From Tilletiaria anomala UBC 951 (taxonomy: Eukaryota; Basidiomycota; Exobasidiomycetes; Georgefischeriales; Tilletiariaceae): 64,000 bases of DNA. Below are positions 31,559 to 43,488 of the stretch, piece after piece; the first letter of the stretch is position 1, and the number at the start of each line of letters is the position of its first letter. The stretch spans positions 1 to 64,000 of the forward strand of contig NW_013546924.1 of assembly GCF_000711695.1 (NCBI RefSeq), in the 5' to 3' direction. The position numbers and the translations under genes were made by a program. The notes under the pieces are model-generated. The model was given only the letters and a program-made list of their open reading frames with translations, did not search any database and was not told the origin of the DNA.

Positions 31559-34500
31559 ATGGCGCCTAACCCTTTCAAATGGCGCTCTGGCGCATCACGC
31601 TCCAGCTCGAGCGGCAGCAGCAGCCAGCACCATGCCGGGCGGGGCAACACTGACCAGCTTCAGAGTGGATGGGGTTCGTCCGACCAAGGGTTAATATTCG
31701 CTTCGGGGACCACCAACGCGAGCTTTATGGCGAATGGAGAAGGGCCGAGCTCCTCTGGCAGCAAGGGATCTGGAAGAGCGAATGACAGCGGTAATCAAAA
31801 CGGCGTGGCTGCGGCTGGACGCTGGCCTGCAACGGATGGCTCGACCGGGAATGGTAAAGGCGGAGGGTGGGGATCGGGCCTTGGTCAGGATGCCAGCCCT
31901 GCTGAGGGATTGAGTGCACCTGAATTGCCACCCGCTGCCCGTATGTCTATTCTCTGTTCCATAGTCAGAAGCACGTGCTGATGATTCTGCCTTTCACTCG
32001 CGCCCAATCACGCGTGGCGATCCGGTGGCCCCTTGTCGATTCAGGGTGAGTCCATTCAAGCCTCAATCCGCTTGAAGCGCTAGCATGATATTGAGCACTA
32101 ACGATGGAATTCACATTGGCGCGCAGAACATCGCTCATTATGCCCCATCTCAAAAAGCGATTCACGCTGCTGCGTGCTCCAGACGGAACAATGGTCACCG
32201 CCGATGCGATGCGCGCACATCTTCGTGCACAACGAGCACGCGCACGTGCCATACCAGGTGCCGTCGGAAGTTCATCTGAGGTATCTTTCGGCGCAGATAC
32301 ACCCGGCGCCGGAGGATCTGGTAGCGCAGGCACCAGTGCGAGCTACTTTTTAACCGAAGAAGAGGAAAATGAGATCATCGACGAACTCGAGCGTCAGACG
32401 AGGCTCGAAGCAAGCGCAGGGCCGGGTGGCGTTCATGGAATCATGCTCAATGGCGGCTTTGGTGCTGGAACGGATGGATTTGGTGGGTGGGGTACGCTAG
32501 ACAGCACTTCCCCAGGCAGGAAACACGTTCCCTTTGGCACAGGAAGCAAAGCAGGATCGAGTTCGGCTACAGCGGGGCTAGACAAGATCTCAGAGGCTCT
32601 GGCTCAGCTGAACACAAATTCAGCATCGGCCTTCCCGGATGGCAGCAGCGGCGCAGACGCGTATCCCTCGCCTCCGTCCGCGGACACAGCGTTGTTAGGC
32701 TCGCCCGTCACACCCAAGAGCGCCAAAGCGACGCTCTGGGCGTCAAGCGGCGGAGGCAGCGAGCGAGAGGCAGCATACATGCGCAAAGTGGCAAAAGAAC
32801 GTGCAACGCGCAAGAATGAAGGAGCGGGTAACAGTAGGGTCAGTGGAACTAGCCAGTCGACGAGCAGCTTGAGCGCCACAGGAGGACATGGTGTCTCTCA
32901 GCACCGCGGCAGCCGCACGGAGAGTAGCACCACCGCTTCTGCCGCCAACATCGAAGGCGTGGAGGACGTGCCGATGCCAGGTGCATTCTCTTCCCCTTCT
33001 GTTTCAGCACCATCGGCTCTTTCAGAACCTCATATCAACGTCGAGGCTCCTCATGACGCGAGCGGGGCGGAGGAAGAATCACATGCGAACGCCGGCATGC
33101 TGCCTGGTGACAGCCTGCGAGCGGGGCAGGACCCGCTGGGCCGCAGCCACGCGTCCGGAAGTGGTACCCTGCTTGCCAACCTCTCGCCCGAAGCGTTCAA
33201 GCGCGTCAGCACGGCGCTTGAGGAGGTCTTCGGCATGGTAGCGGCGGACGCGGAGCGGAACGCATCCATCGTGGAATTGGTGGAGGAGGATAGTAATCAT
33301 GGCGGCCAAAGCGAGCAAACACCGCAGTTGGCCCTGCAAATAACTCCCTTCGCTCAATCAGAGGAGGCGACGGAAGCGATCGCAGGTTGCACGCCTATTT
33401 CCAGTACCAACTCAGCGGGAGCATCTGGCGGTTCAAGCACGTTCACCTTTCCTCCGAAGTCAAATAGGCCATCTTTGTCCCGCCAACCTCGAGAGGATGG
33501 TGTTGACGAGCATGTCATGGAAGAGATGAGCCGTTCCAGCAACAGCCACTTACAAGCAAGGGCATCACACCAACTTACGGAGTCCAGGTCCGTACGCTCA
33601 GGCAGATCTACTCGTCACTCGACGGACAGCGTTGGGACCTTTGCTTCGGCGACTTCTGATGCTCCTGCATCGATTTTAGGTAGTGCGACCGGCCTTGGCT
33701 TTTCTATCGAGCCGCCTGCTCAGGCTCAGTCTCTCGACATATGTCAGCCCTCGTCGGACAGCTCGCCCACGGCTGTGCTCCATGGTAAGTTAGACCCTGC
33801 TGCCATCAGCACTCCAACCAGTGCAGGAGGGCACATGGCGCACTCGGGGAACACTTCCGTCGGCTCCGTTGGCACCGGAAGTGCTGGATTCGGCCATGGC
33901 AGAAGGCAGTCTGGTCAAGGTCTCGTGTCCATTGACCCTGCGAATGGAAAGATGCAGCTTGGGCTCGCCAGTCCGACCAGCAACACATTCCCTGCTTTTA
34001 CCAACAGCGGTAATGGCCCGACTAGTATCCGTGCGTCGGCAATTACTCTTGGAGCCCCTGTCAGTCTGCCATTGAGCGGGGAGGGCGTAGCGCCTCCGAC
34101 GTTATCTTCCGTTGCGACACACTCCACTATCATCAGCACGCCTGCGACTGACCGATCGGGCTTCATGCAGGACCCTGATCGCTCCTCTTCTGAATACGTC
34201 TCACGCGAGACATCGCAGTCGCCTCGCGCAGCATCTATGAATGAGGAGACCCATGCTTCAAATGGAGGAGAGACCCCCATGAGCGTTCACGCGGAGCAAG
34301 TGGTTCCTGTGTCTGGCGGGCTTAGACTAGACACATCGTCCGCCGGCAACGCGGCAGCACACACGCCAACTCAACAGACCGTGACGATCACAGAGCATGC
34401 TAGGAGTGGAAGCGCAGCAGAATTTAACAGTGTGATCACGGCGAGCGCCATTGCAGCTCGTTCGGCGAGCTACTTTCCATCGCCTCCCGCCTTTGCTTCC

Positions 34501-37500
34501 AAAGAAGCTTACGCTGACGGCTTTCTACCGCCATCACGCGTGCTGACGAGTCCTACGTCCCCGCCCCAAGGTTTGGCCAATGCAAATGTACTACCGCTGG
34601 CACAGCCCAAATCTCCTCTGGCACTGGCGCTGCAAACGAGCACTTTGCATAAAATCGACGGACAGCAGTTCGCTTCGCCCATAAGCGCAGAGGAACCGGG
34701 CTCAGGCGGGCTCTTCCCGCTGAGGCCGCAGGATCCAGAACTTGCTCAGCGCTGGCGCGAGACCTATGGTATCAAGGCCGCGGACGCAGCAAGCATGATT
34801 AGCGCGGATGAAGAGATCGTAGCAGTCTCTGATGACGAAGCGTACGGCGCGGACGACGATGATGTTTGGGCAAAAGTCGCGAGACATGAGAAAAAGGAGG
34901 CGGAGGCAGCGGCGAAGGAAAGGCCAGTCTCTCACATCCCCACTGAAGCAACACAACAGGAACTGGAAGGGGCAGGCCTTACCTACAATGATGTGGTCAA
35001 TTATCAGAACGATCTTGTCAGGTCAGCAAGCACCAAACGTTCAGGCGCTAAGTCGCCGCCACCGCCGCTTCCTGCCACGCCCGTGCTTGGTGATGCAGTA
35101 GATCAAAATCCGGTACCTGCGCTGCCTTCCAGTCAGCCAGTCGCCGCGCCTGGCCTTGCATCTCCATTCGCTGGGGTGGACGCTCCTGCGTTTGCAACGG
35201 AAGAAGGGCGCGGAGTGCGACCTCCTTCCACGCAACACTCGGAGAGAACCATGCTCATTGACAGCATGTCCGAGTTTTCCACTCCTTCAGGCCAGCCCGC
35301 GGCCTTGACAAACTTCCCCAATCAATCGACACCGCCACAGGATCCGGGAGCGTCGCCCGCGATAGATGCATCCCACGCTGGGCTGAAGCGTCGCATCTCT
35401 AGCCGCAGTGGTGTCATGTATGACGTGACTTCCAGTCATCGCCCTTCATCTCCACCTCCTCGGTCGATGTCCCCCATAGGACTCCCTACAATCCGCGACC
35501 TTTCCGAGAACGGGTTTAAGCCAATTCCGCCTGTCGTGGATCCACATCGTCAATCAATGTCGCTGTCCCAGGCTCTTGAAGCTGCAATGCTCTCCTCGCC
35601 CTCAGCGATGCACCAGTCCCTGCAGAGTGCGCTAGGTATCGATGAAGAGGCGTCTGAGAGCATCAACGAGCCAGCAAACACCAGTGGCTATATGACGTCG
35701 CCATCAAAATCGGCCACTAATCTCACGCACAGTCGCTCCTACGATGCGCTAACGCGTGCCCTTTCGCCTGCGTCAGACGATACCCCTGCATCTGATCCTG
35801 GGCACCTCAACTCTCCACGAAGCCCTCCGCCTGTAGATATGGAGGATGATATTGCCGCTCAGGCCCGCGCGGCTACGCATGCTCTGAAGGGCCCGGACCA
35901 CGGGGTTTACATCCCGCCCCGACGTAGCCGACTGCTCTCTCGAAGCAAATCTACGAAGAAGCTCAATAACGCAATTTCTGGTCCACAGCTTATCTCCACG
36001 ACTCAACGCCTCGATCACGCCACGAGCATTCCTGCAGGTGACCCAAAGCTATCGGTCCGCTCGTCTTCTCAAGAAGAAAAGCAGCGGGTTCAAACCCAAC
36101 AGGCCATTTCAACCCTTTCGTCAGGTACCAACTACGGCGGGAGCAGCAAGAAGGAGAATGGTCACACGCGTCGCTCGAGCTCTTTTGGTCATCAAGCTGC
36201 ATCGAATATGTCTCTTGAGCGTGACAATCCTTTTTCAACCCCAACCTCCATGGGTCCAGACCCTTCTCGGCTTATGTGGAGCGCACCTACCCCAACATCA
36301 TTGGGTGACGCGCCTTCTCGTCAAAGCAGCCTAGGCCGATGGATGTCAAAGCTTAGTGCCAGAAGCCGAAAGATATCGGAGTCCAACTTAGCTTTCAAGA
36401 TCGATCCATTCCCTGCGTCTGACACGCCCCCGATGCCATCTGATCGAAGCAAGCCAGTAGTCACACCCATCACAAGCCTTGCCGAGGCGTTCCCCTCGAG
36501 TGCTCCACAGGGCGGTATTACCATGGCTATTCCAGGAACGACAGCACTGCGTGGCGAGAGCCTTGCTTCTGCTTCTCCTGCGTCCGTTCCGACAACGCCT
36601 CAACTTGCGATCGCAACCTGTACCGACGCCTCCAGGTTGTCACCGCCCCGGTCGAGCAGTTTGCACGGAAACCAACAGGGCCAGGCGCTACATCCCTTGT
36701 CCGATCATCAGGAGACGTTGCCTGTGCCACCCCTGCCAACGACAGGCAAAGGTAGAGCTTTGTCCACAGCATCACAGACCATGGAACCCTCTTCAGCGAC
36801 CGGCGAGTCTCTTATGGATGACGTTAGCTTTGATTATGATGCGGCTGCTGCCGCACGCTGGCACTCAGAAGCAGCTTTGAGCGTTGGTAGCTCTCTGCCA
36901 ACATCGAATGTTGATTTGTCGCACAGCAAGCGCAAGTCTGCGAGAGATACAATCGTTCGAAGGACCCTCATTATTCCCTCAGCCCCCATGGAATTGTTGG
37001 ATGACAAGCGCAAGGTGAGGCATTTTTTTTCCTTTTCTAAGAGAAATAGTCTACTCAAAGCTCTTTCCTACCGCCAGTCTGCGATGTCACTGAGCGCCGG
37101 AACGCGTAAATCTAGAAAGGCGGAGAACTTTGTTTCTCCCGCAGCAACCACCAAGAGTGCATCGCCGACGCCGTACGAGCGTGACCAACATCAGCCTTAC
37201 ACTTTGTTGACTGGCAAAAAGTCACTGCAGGATAGACCGCCAACCCCGCCTGGGCCTGCGGGCGTGGGAGGTGCTCATCGGCGCAAGCCTTCGGCAGATA
37301 TCCCGGCCGAGTCACCCATGCCTTCCGTCCCACCATTTGTATCTGCAATGGGCTTTAGTGTTCCTAAGAAGAGCATGGACAGCTTGCGGCCATTCGACCT
37401 GCTGAAATCAAGCAAAGCGGGGAGGCGTGTCAGCGCTGCAACCAGCGCCGGCGCCCACAGCGGCTACGCTGGCAGCTTGTATGACATGTATCTCGGTAAG

Positions 37501-38446
37501 CTCATGTGGATTGACTAGAGCGCTTTCCTTAGGCTGACAGTCGCTCACGCACTTGCAGATGATGATGATGAAGATCGATTCAGTGCCACGTCGCAAGAAG
37601 TGCCTCCGATTCCTGCAGAATATCAGTCTCGCAGCCCCATACGTGACATTTCGCGAAGTCACATTGAGGTCACCCAGCGCGCTGATGGTAGCGTTGTCTG
37701 GCAAGGTGAGACGCGATCATTCCGGCTGGCCCACTCGTACATTGTACTGAACCTTGTCCTACTTGCAGTCATCGCTGGCCTTGCTGACAGGAGCAGCACG
37801 TACAGTGACGGCCTTCCGGGCACGCACAGCCGCTCCAGCATTGCGTCGCCAATGCGCGACTCGTTTATCCAAGATCCCGGGGAACTGCTATCCCATGCTC
37901 AACGTGAGGATACAAGAAATTTCCTCGCAACCCATCGGCAGCACAAGAAGCTTCCGTCGCTGGATGCCGACAACCTGGCACTACCAGTCTCGCAGGATCG
38001 ATCACTACCAAACACGCCTACAGAGCGCCCTGAATCTGCTTTGGAACCCGTTGCTGCCCCGCAGACCCCGCCTCAGAAGCAGAAGCACCTTGGCTTTGAG
38101 ATGGCGACACCGCAGAAGGAAGGCGCCGAGACGCGGATCATCTACACGAGCGACTCGGACCTTGCTGTCATGCTCGAAAGCCTGGCGCGCGGGAATGACT
38201 CGGCCAAATTTGAGATTCGCAGGCCTGACAGCCACTATGCGGGCGCGGTGGCTGACAAGGGCGCGTCACCTTCGGATCAGCTTGAAGCAGAACAGCATGC
38301 GCAGCGCTTGATGCGCGTAGAAGCAGAGAGTGAGTGGCGCTGCCGAGCGTCGTCATGGATGCATATCGCAAAGCTGATCGCCATTCTACTCGACAGTCTA
38401 TTCCCTTTTGGCCGCCAACCCCAATGCCGAAGAGGGCCACGCATGA
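31559..38446 (+). CDS. Very large Ser-rich protein of unknown function (~2,200 aa) with apparent frame problem near its 5' end
   Basis: I do not recognise this gene by name. The exons supported are 31559-31940, 31969-32045, about 32127-37495, 37559-37705, 37769-38329 and 38397-38446. The first exon starts MAPNPFKWRSG and is Ser/Gly-rich. A conserved-looking block, SRPITRGDPVAPCRF then KRFTLLRAPDGTMVTADAM, spans exons 2-3. About 1,700 low-complexity residues (Ser, Pro, Ala) follow, with few charged blocks. The C-terminal exons hold the only other structured part: ISRSHIEVTQRADGSVVWQ, RIIYTSDSDLAVMLE, AKFEIRR and a final IYSLLAANPNAEEG. Using the consensus GT donor at 32046 and acceptor at 32126 leaves exon 3 one base out of frame until an A5 run at 32152-32156. 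A cortical or polarity scaffold is a guess only. Confidence 0.7.
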
Positions 38447-38726
38447 ACTGGACTAGGGATTGTAGATTCAAAATGAAAGATTGTGAGGACCGTTATTCTG
38501 TCCGAACCTGTATTATTCTCGTATGTATTCGCATCGCACCGTGTTCGCAGACGAAATTTGGAGTCTGACGCGAGTCTCGCAGCTTGGCTCTGTGAAATCA
38601 TCTTTTCGATTTCATAATACAGTTGGTACTGCTCTAGCGATTCGGGGCTGAAGATGCTCTGGGAGCACTATCCTCAGCGCCATAGCCCTTCATCCGAAGT
38701 CTTCATACTCACTACTCGGCTAGAAT

Positions 38727-41100
38727 GCCATGATTCCGTTGGCGGTCGTTTTGATGGCCGGCTCCTGCTTCTTGAGATTCACTGTTGGGGGCATGGCCTC
38801 TATCTGGAACCTGTGCACAGGCACGTGACACGCCGAGTAAGCCGCGCGAATCGACGAGACGATCATGGGTTTGTGCTAGGTGAGCTGGGGGTACGCAGCT
38901 TTGAGCTTGATGAACAATAAGACTTTCTCCTTTTATGCGGGTGATCGTAAGTTTTAAACGTGGCACATGGTAGAGATGCGGCGAAGCATGCAACGGATCC
39001 AAGTGCGAAGAAAGCATCCGTACCCGGAGGGGACCGACGCACATCAGACAGAGCTGGACCTACATTGTTGGCATAGCCCGGTCGCCCCTGGCCGATGCAT
39101 ATGTGCTTGTCGACAAAGACCATATTTTCAACGACCTGGTACACATCGCCTCTTACAAAGCGGATCCTGTCGATCGGTAGAAAGGGCCGAATGATGCCAG
39201 CGTACGTTCTTAGTCTAAAGCGTGGCGCCACGCTCGGCAGTTAGCGATACGTACGTACCCAGAAGGAATGAGACCATTGTCGCTGCGTCCGCTCTGCGCG
39301 TACGCGTTTGTCACCAGATCCCTACGGATAAAGTCGCCTTGAATCCAGACGCGGCGTTCCAGTCTGCTGTCCCAGCGTCTGTAATAGCCTCATGTATTTT
39401 TTGTGCAGCTCCTCCACACGGGCGGCGGGAGCGCAGGACTTCAAAGGTTGGTTGTGAAAGGCCTGCTTTGGATGGGAGGAACGAGGGCGAATGTCATCCA
39501 CTATTTGGCGCTCCTGGCCCCCGTCCGCCATTATGGGTTGATTTGCACGATGGCCAGCCCCCCGCTGTCCATGGTGTCGTCGATGTCTCCTCCAATCGTG
39601 TTATCCAGAACCTAGCGTCGAGCGCGAGCACCTTAACCCCGAGCAGGTTGCCATGCACGGCGACGGCCGGGCTAGAGCCGGCGATGCACCTGGCGAGGTT
39701 TCGTGCCGCCAGTGACGTGACCGAGCCGCACGGAGGGGTTGGGGGTGTGTGACGAGTAGATGAAGCGCGCGTTGGAAGGCGACAGAGATGCATTGGTCGT
39801 CTTGACGATGTGCAGATTGCGGATCCGGAAAGCGTCGCGCCACGCCGTGCCGCGCGGCACCGCGGCAGCGGCTGCTTCGACCTTGGACAGCCAGCGGGGT
39901 AAGCAGCCAATTTGTGCAACAGCGAGCCCGACATCTGGTTGGTGCGGGTCGCTGGGGCACCGAGCAAGCATGGCAGGCGCAGCCCGTCCGGCCACGATGG
40001 CGATCCGTCGAGCAGCATCACTGACCCGCCGGTGAGCAGCGTTGCGACCTGTATATTGTACGTGATTCAGTTGCGCGTCGTGATCTGCGCGGAACCCTCG
40101 CCGGACTGGACACGCTCGATGAAGAGTTTGCTGTTCTCTTGCACGAGCAGCAGGCTTCTGTGCGTGGGCGTGATGCACTTGGGCTCCGACATCGTCTGCG
40201 AGGGGAACACGATGCTCGCCGGCGTGCGGAAGGGCAGCGGCGTGTTGGGCGGCACAGGAGGGTCCAAGGAGGCGAGACACTGTTCGCTTCGATAAGTTCT
40301 TCCAATGTTCGGCTGCGAATGCGTCAATCGGTGAGAGGATTTAGACAGTTGTTGGCTCAGACTCGCGGGCGACTGACATCTGACCCCCTGACCCCCTGTG
40401 CGGATTATTCGGTCCGCCCGACAAGTTCATTGCAAATGCGCACGACCTCAAAGCTGTGCCGATGGTAAAGCGTGGCGCCATGCTAGAGCCGCTCGCATAC
40501 CTACGCGACACCCTGGCAGAGCTGGATGGCTTTGCCCGCGTATTCCACGCGCTCGTCCATTAAGACCAGGCGACGGTGCATCTGGTCGAGACGGCCGTAG
40601 GTCAACTCGTGCCCCGCGTCGGTCGCCAGGCCGGAGAAAAAGGCGCCGACAGCGAGGAAGATGACGAGGGACACACTACTTTTCTACGAGACATGCACGA
40701 TACAGTCTTCGGAACCTATGTCCTTTAGGCGCGGCTCGCCCCACGTCACCACGGTCATCGTTGCGTTGCGGTGCGAGTTGGGGTGCGGGTGCCGCCCGAT
40801 GGCGGCGTCGGCGGTGCCATAGTCCTCCAGGAACCTTAGCAGCGACTCGGCGCCCGGAGGATACATGGTGCGCTGCGCGCTCGGCTCACAGGCGGTGCTG
40901 TTGCCGGAGTAGAGGGGGAAGAGGATGTTTTCGGCGTAGTTGAGCTTCGTGCCGGGGAAACCAAGCTGGCAAGTCGATACCCTGCTGCTCATGGCTCATT
41001 TGGCTTGAGCACAGCACTTGGTCGGGAGTGGTTCTGTATCCCGGCAAAGTTGAAGAAGGTCGGGTAGAAATGGAGGTTGTTCTCGAATAACTACTTTTGT
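38727..41100 (-). pseudogene. Decayed acetoacetyl-CoA synthetase (AMP-forming) gene
   Basis: AACS activates acetoacetate to its CoA ester in the cytosol. Read on the minus strand, ordered fragments match it end to end. The N-terminus has FNFAGIQNHSRPSAVL and WFPGTKLNYAENILFP. Next is HELTYGRLDQMHRRL, then GGSVMLLDGSPSWPDG. The middle has RCIAGSSPAVAVHGNLLG followed by VKVLALDA, and the late part has GDVYQVVEN with ICIGQG. The C-terminus has LLFIKLKAAYPQL, SIRAAYSACHVPVH and MPPTVNLKKQEPAIK. These lie in several frames, with in-frame stops even inside the last exon, so it is broken at many points. It lies next to intact LYS1. Functional loss is inferred from sequence only. Confidence 0.8.
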
Positions 41101-41978
41101 AGCTGTTGGCACGGTTCTGCACGGGACATTCCTGCGCGCAATATGCACAGGCAGTTCCCGCTAGCACTTGGCAACATATATATATATATATATACCAACC
41201 TATACAAGTTCAGCTGGTACTTGCGGTTGATGAGACGCCCGAGTTTCTCTACCGGGCTCTGCGAGGCGGTCTGGCTAGGGCGACCACAGCCTCGGCACGA
41301 CGGAGTCCGCGGGTGGTGGTGGGTCGGGGGGCAGCACGACTCTTCGACCAACGGACAGCGCGCGTCTCGTCTCCACGATCTGCCCCGGTGGAACTTTCTG
41401 CTGAGAAGGCAAACCGGTGGAGCGGACAATTTGGGAGCGTTGAACGTCAAGCTGAAGTGAGGTCTCTGTGAGCACATGGTAGATATAGATATACTGATTA
41501 CAATATATACTGTTGAGTGATGTGTAGTCTGTAGTCTGTGCCTTGCCTTGCTCGCTAATTGCCAGCCGGCAGTCCCGGCAACGTGTAGAATGTTCGCAAC
41601 CCTATTCCTACTTTTTCCTTCTCTGTGGCCTTGAATGCCCCCCCCCCGGGGTTCAGACTCAGCCAAGCGGTGAGTGAATGTTTATGGTTCCGCCTTCTGG
41701 CGCGTCTCACTGTGGCTGTGTGAATGTGAGTCACCCATTTCTGCACACCTGTATAGCGCACAGTCAGTCAGTTTGTCGGCCGGTCTATCGACAGCTCAGC
41801 TTCCAATCGGAGGATGGAGGGAATGATATGCTTGCTTCTTCATCACCTACTTGCACCTACCTCCTCTTCTAGTCACAGCAATCAACCAAGGAAGGAAGGA
41901 AGAAAGGAACGACTGCACCGGCCTCTCAGGAAGCTGAAATCAAGCATCAGGACCGAACGTCGCAAGAGCAGGACAAAC
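41101..41978. other. Intergenic upstream of LYS1, with TA microsatellite and C tract
   Basis: It holds a (TA)n microsatellite at about 41176-41194, a run of C near 41640-41648 and a purine-rich (GGAA)-like tract near 41889-41910, just upstream of the LYS1 start. No gene is visible. The last part should be the LYS1 promoter. Confidence 0.45.
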
Positions 41979-43271
41979 ATGGCTTCCCAACCCGCGCTGC
42001 ATGCCAAGCAGCCAATCTACCTCCGCTGTGAGATGAAGCCGCACGAGCACCGCGCAGCGCTGACCCCCACAACAGCCAAGACCCTTATCGAGCACGGCTG
42101 GGACGTTACCGTCGAGCGCGACCCACAGCGGATTTTTGCGGACGAAGAGTATGAAAAGTGAGTCCGTCGCCGATAGAGACCACCATCTGTTCTCCCCAGC
42201 CTTTGCATTCAAACGCTCAAGTGCCACCGCGTCGCTCCTTCCAGGGTCGGCTGCAAACTCTCGCCGCACAACACATGGGACCAGGTGCCGCCGCACATCC
42301 CGATCATTGGGCTGAAGGAGCTGCCAGCGCCCGGTCCGCCACTGCCGCACACGCACATCCAGTTCGCACACTGCTTCAAGAAGCAAGCCGGCTGGGTCGA
42401 CGTTCTGTCGCGCTTCAGGCAGGGCGGTGGAAAACTGTACGACCTCGAGTTCCTCGAGGACGCCAACGGTAGGCGTGTTGCCGCCTTCGGCTGGCACGCC
42501 GGGTTTGCCGGCGCGGCGCTCGGCCTGCTTGCGCTCGCCGAGCAGCTCGAGAGCGGCGGGCAGAAGCGCCTCGGCAAGCAGGTTCGCTACCCGAACGAGG
42601 GTGAGCTGGTCAAGTACGCGCGCGAGCGCATCGAGGTCATCCGCAAGCACAAAAAGGATGGAAAGGTCAAGGCACTCGTCGTCGGCGCGCTCGGGCGGTG
42701 CGGACGCGGCGCGATCGACTTCTTCGAAAAGGCCGGCCTGGCCAGTGACGACATTGTCCGCTGGGACATGCAGGAGACCGCTGCCAAGAGCGGGCCCTAC
42801 CAAGAGATGCTCGACGTCGACATCTTCCTCAACGCCATCTACCTCAACACGAAGATCCCCGCGTTCCTCACCAAGGACTTTATCGAGTCGGCCGGTGCCG
42901 AGCGCCGCCTTGGCGTTGTCGTCGACGTCAGTTGCGATACAACGAACCCGAACAACCCGCTGCCGATCTACGACATCAACACGACCTTTGATGAGCCCAC
43001 CGTCGACGTCCCCCTCTCCGGCGCGGACGCAGCACAGAACCCGCTGACGGTCGTTTCGATCGACCACCTACCGACGCTCCTGCCGCGCGAAGCGTCCGAG
43101 GGCTTCTCCAGTGACCTTCTCCCCTCATTGCTGCAGCTCCCGTACGTCACCGGCGTCGCCGCCGCCGGAAAGGTCGCGGAGAGCCATGTGGAAGGCAAGG
43201 GTGCCGTCTGGAAGCGCGCCGAGGATCTGTTCAGGAAGCACCTTGCCGAGGCGGAGAAGGAGGGCGCGTGA
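41979..43271 (+). CDS. LYS1: Saccharopine dehydrogenase (NAD+, L-lysine-forming)
   Basis: It catalyses the last step of the fungal alpha-aminoadipate pathway, saccharopine to lysine plus 2-oxoglutarate. The two exons are 41979-42157 and 42245-43271, giving 401 aa. Conserved stretches include LRCEMKPHEHRAALTP near the N-terminus, IGLKELP, HIQFAHCFKKQ, LYDLEFLEDANGRRVAAFG, the nucleotide-binding VVGALGRCGRGA and FLNAIYLNTKIPAFLT, and VVVDVSCDTTNPNNPLPIY. The N-terminal Lys/Arg and CFKKQ residues line the saccharopine site in the yeast structure (family knowledge). The end (LFRKHLAEAEKEGA) is slightly longer than in yeast. A 375-codon antisense ORF across the gene is a composition shadow. Confidence 0.95.
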
Positions 43272-43488
43272 GAGCCGCAAGACGCAGTGTGATCCGCATC
43301 CCCGCACGGAAGCTATTGACAAAAAGAAATTAATATTCCATTGCACATATCGTCGTGACGCGAGATCTGCACGCACAGGGCGTTGCAAAAAAAGGACTTG
43401 AGAATTTGATACATAGAATGGGAGGGTGCAATCGGCCCTTTCGACCTTCTACATCGGCACTTTTCTGTCTCTACGGGATCCTCCTTTT

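Noticed and set aside
41940-43067. 375-codon minus-strand ORF opposite LYS1
   Set aside because: It is the antisense shadow of a GC-rich, strongly biased coding sequence; the plus strand is clearly saccharopine dehydrogenase.
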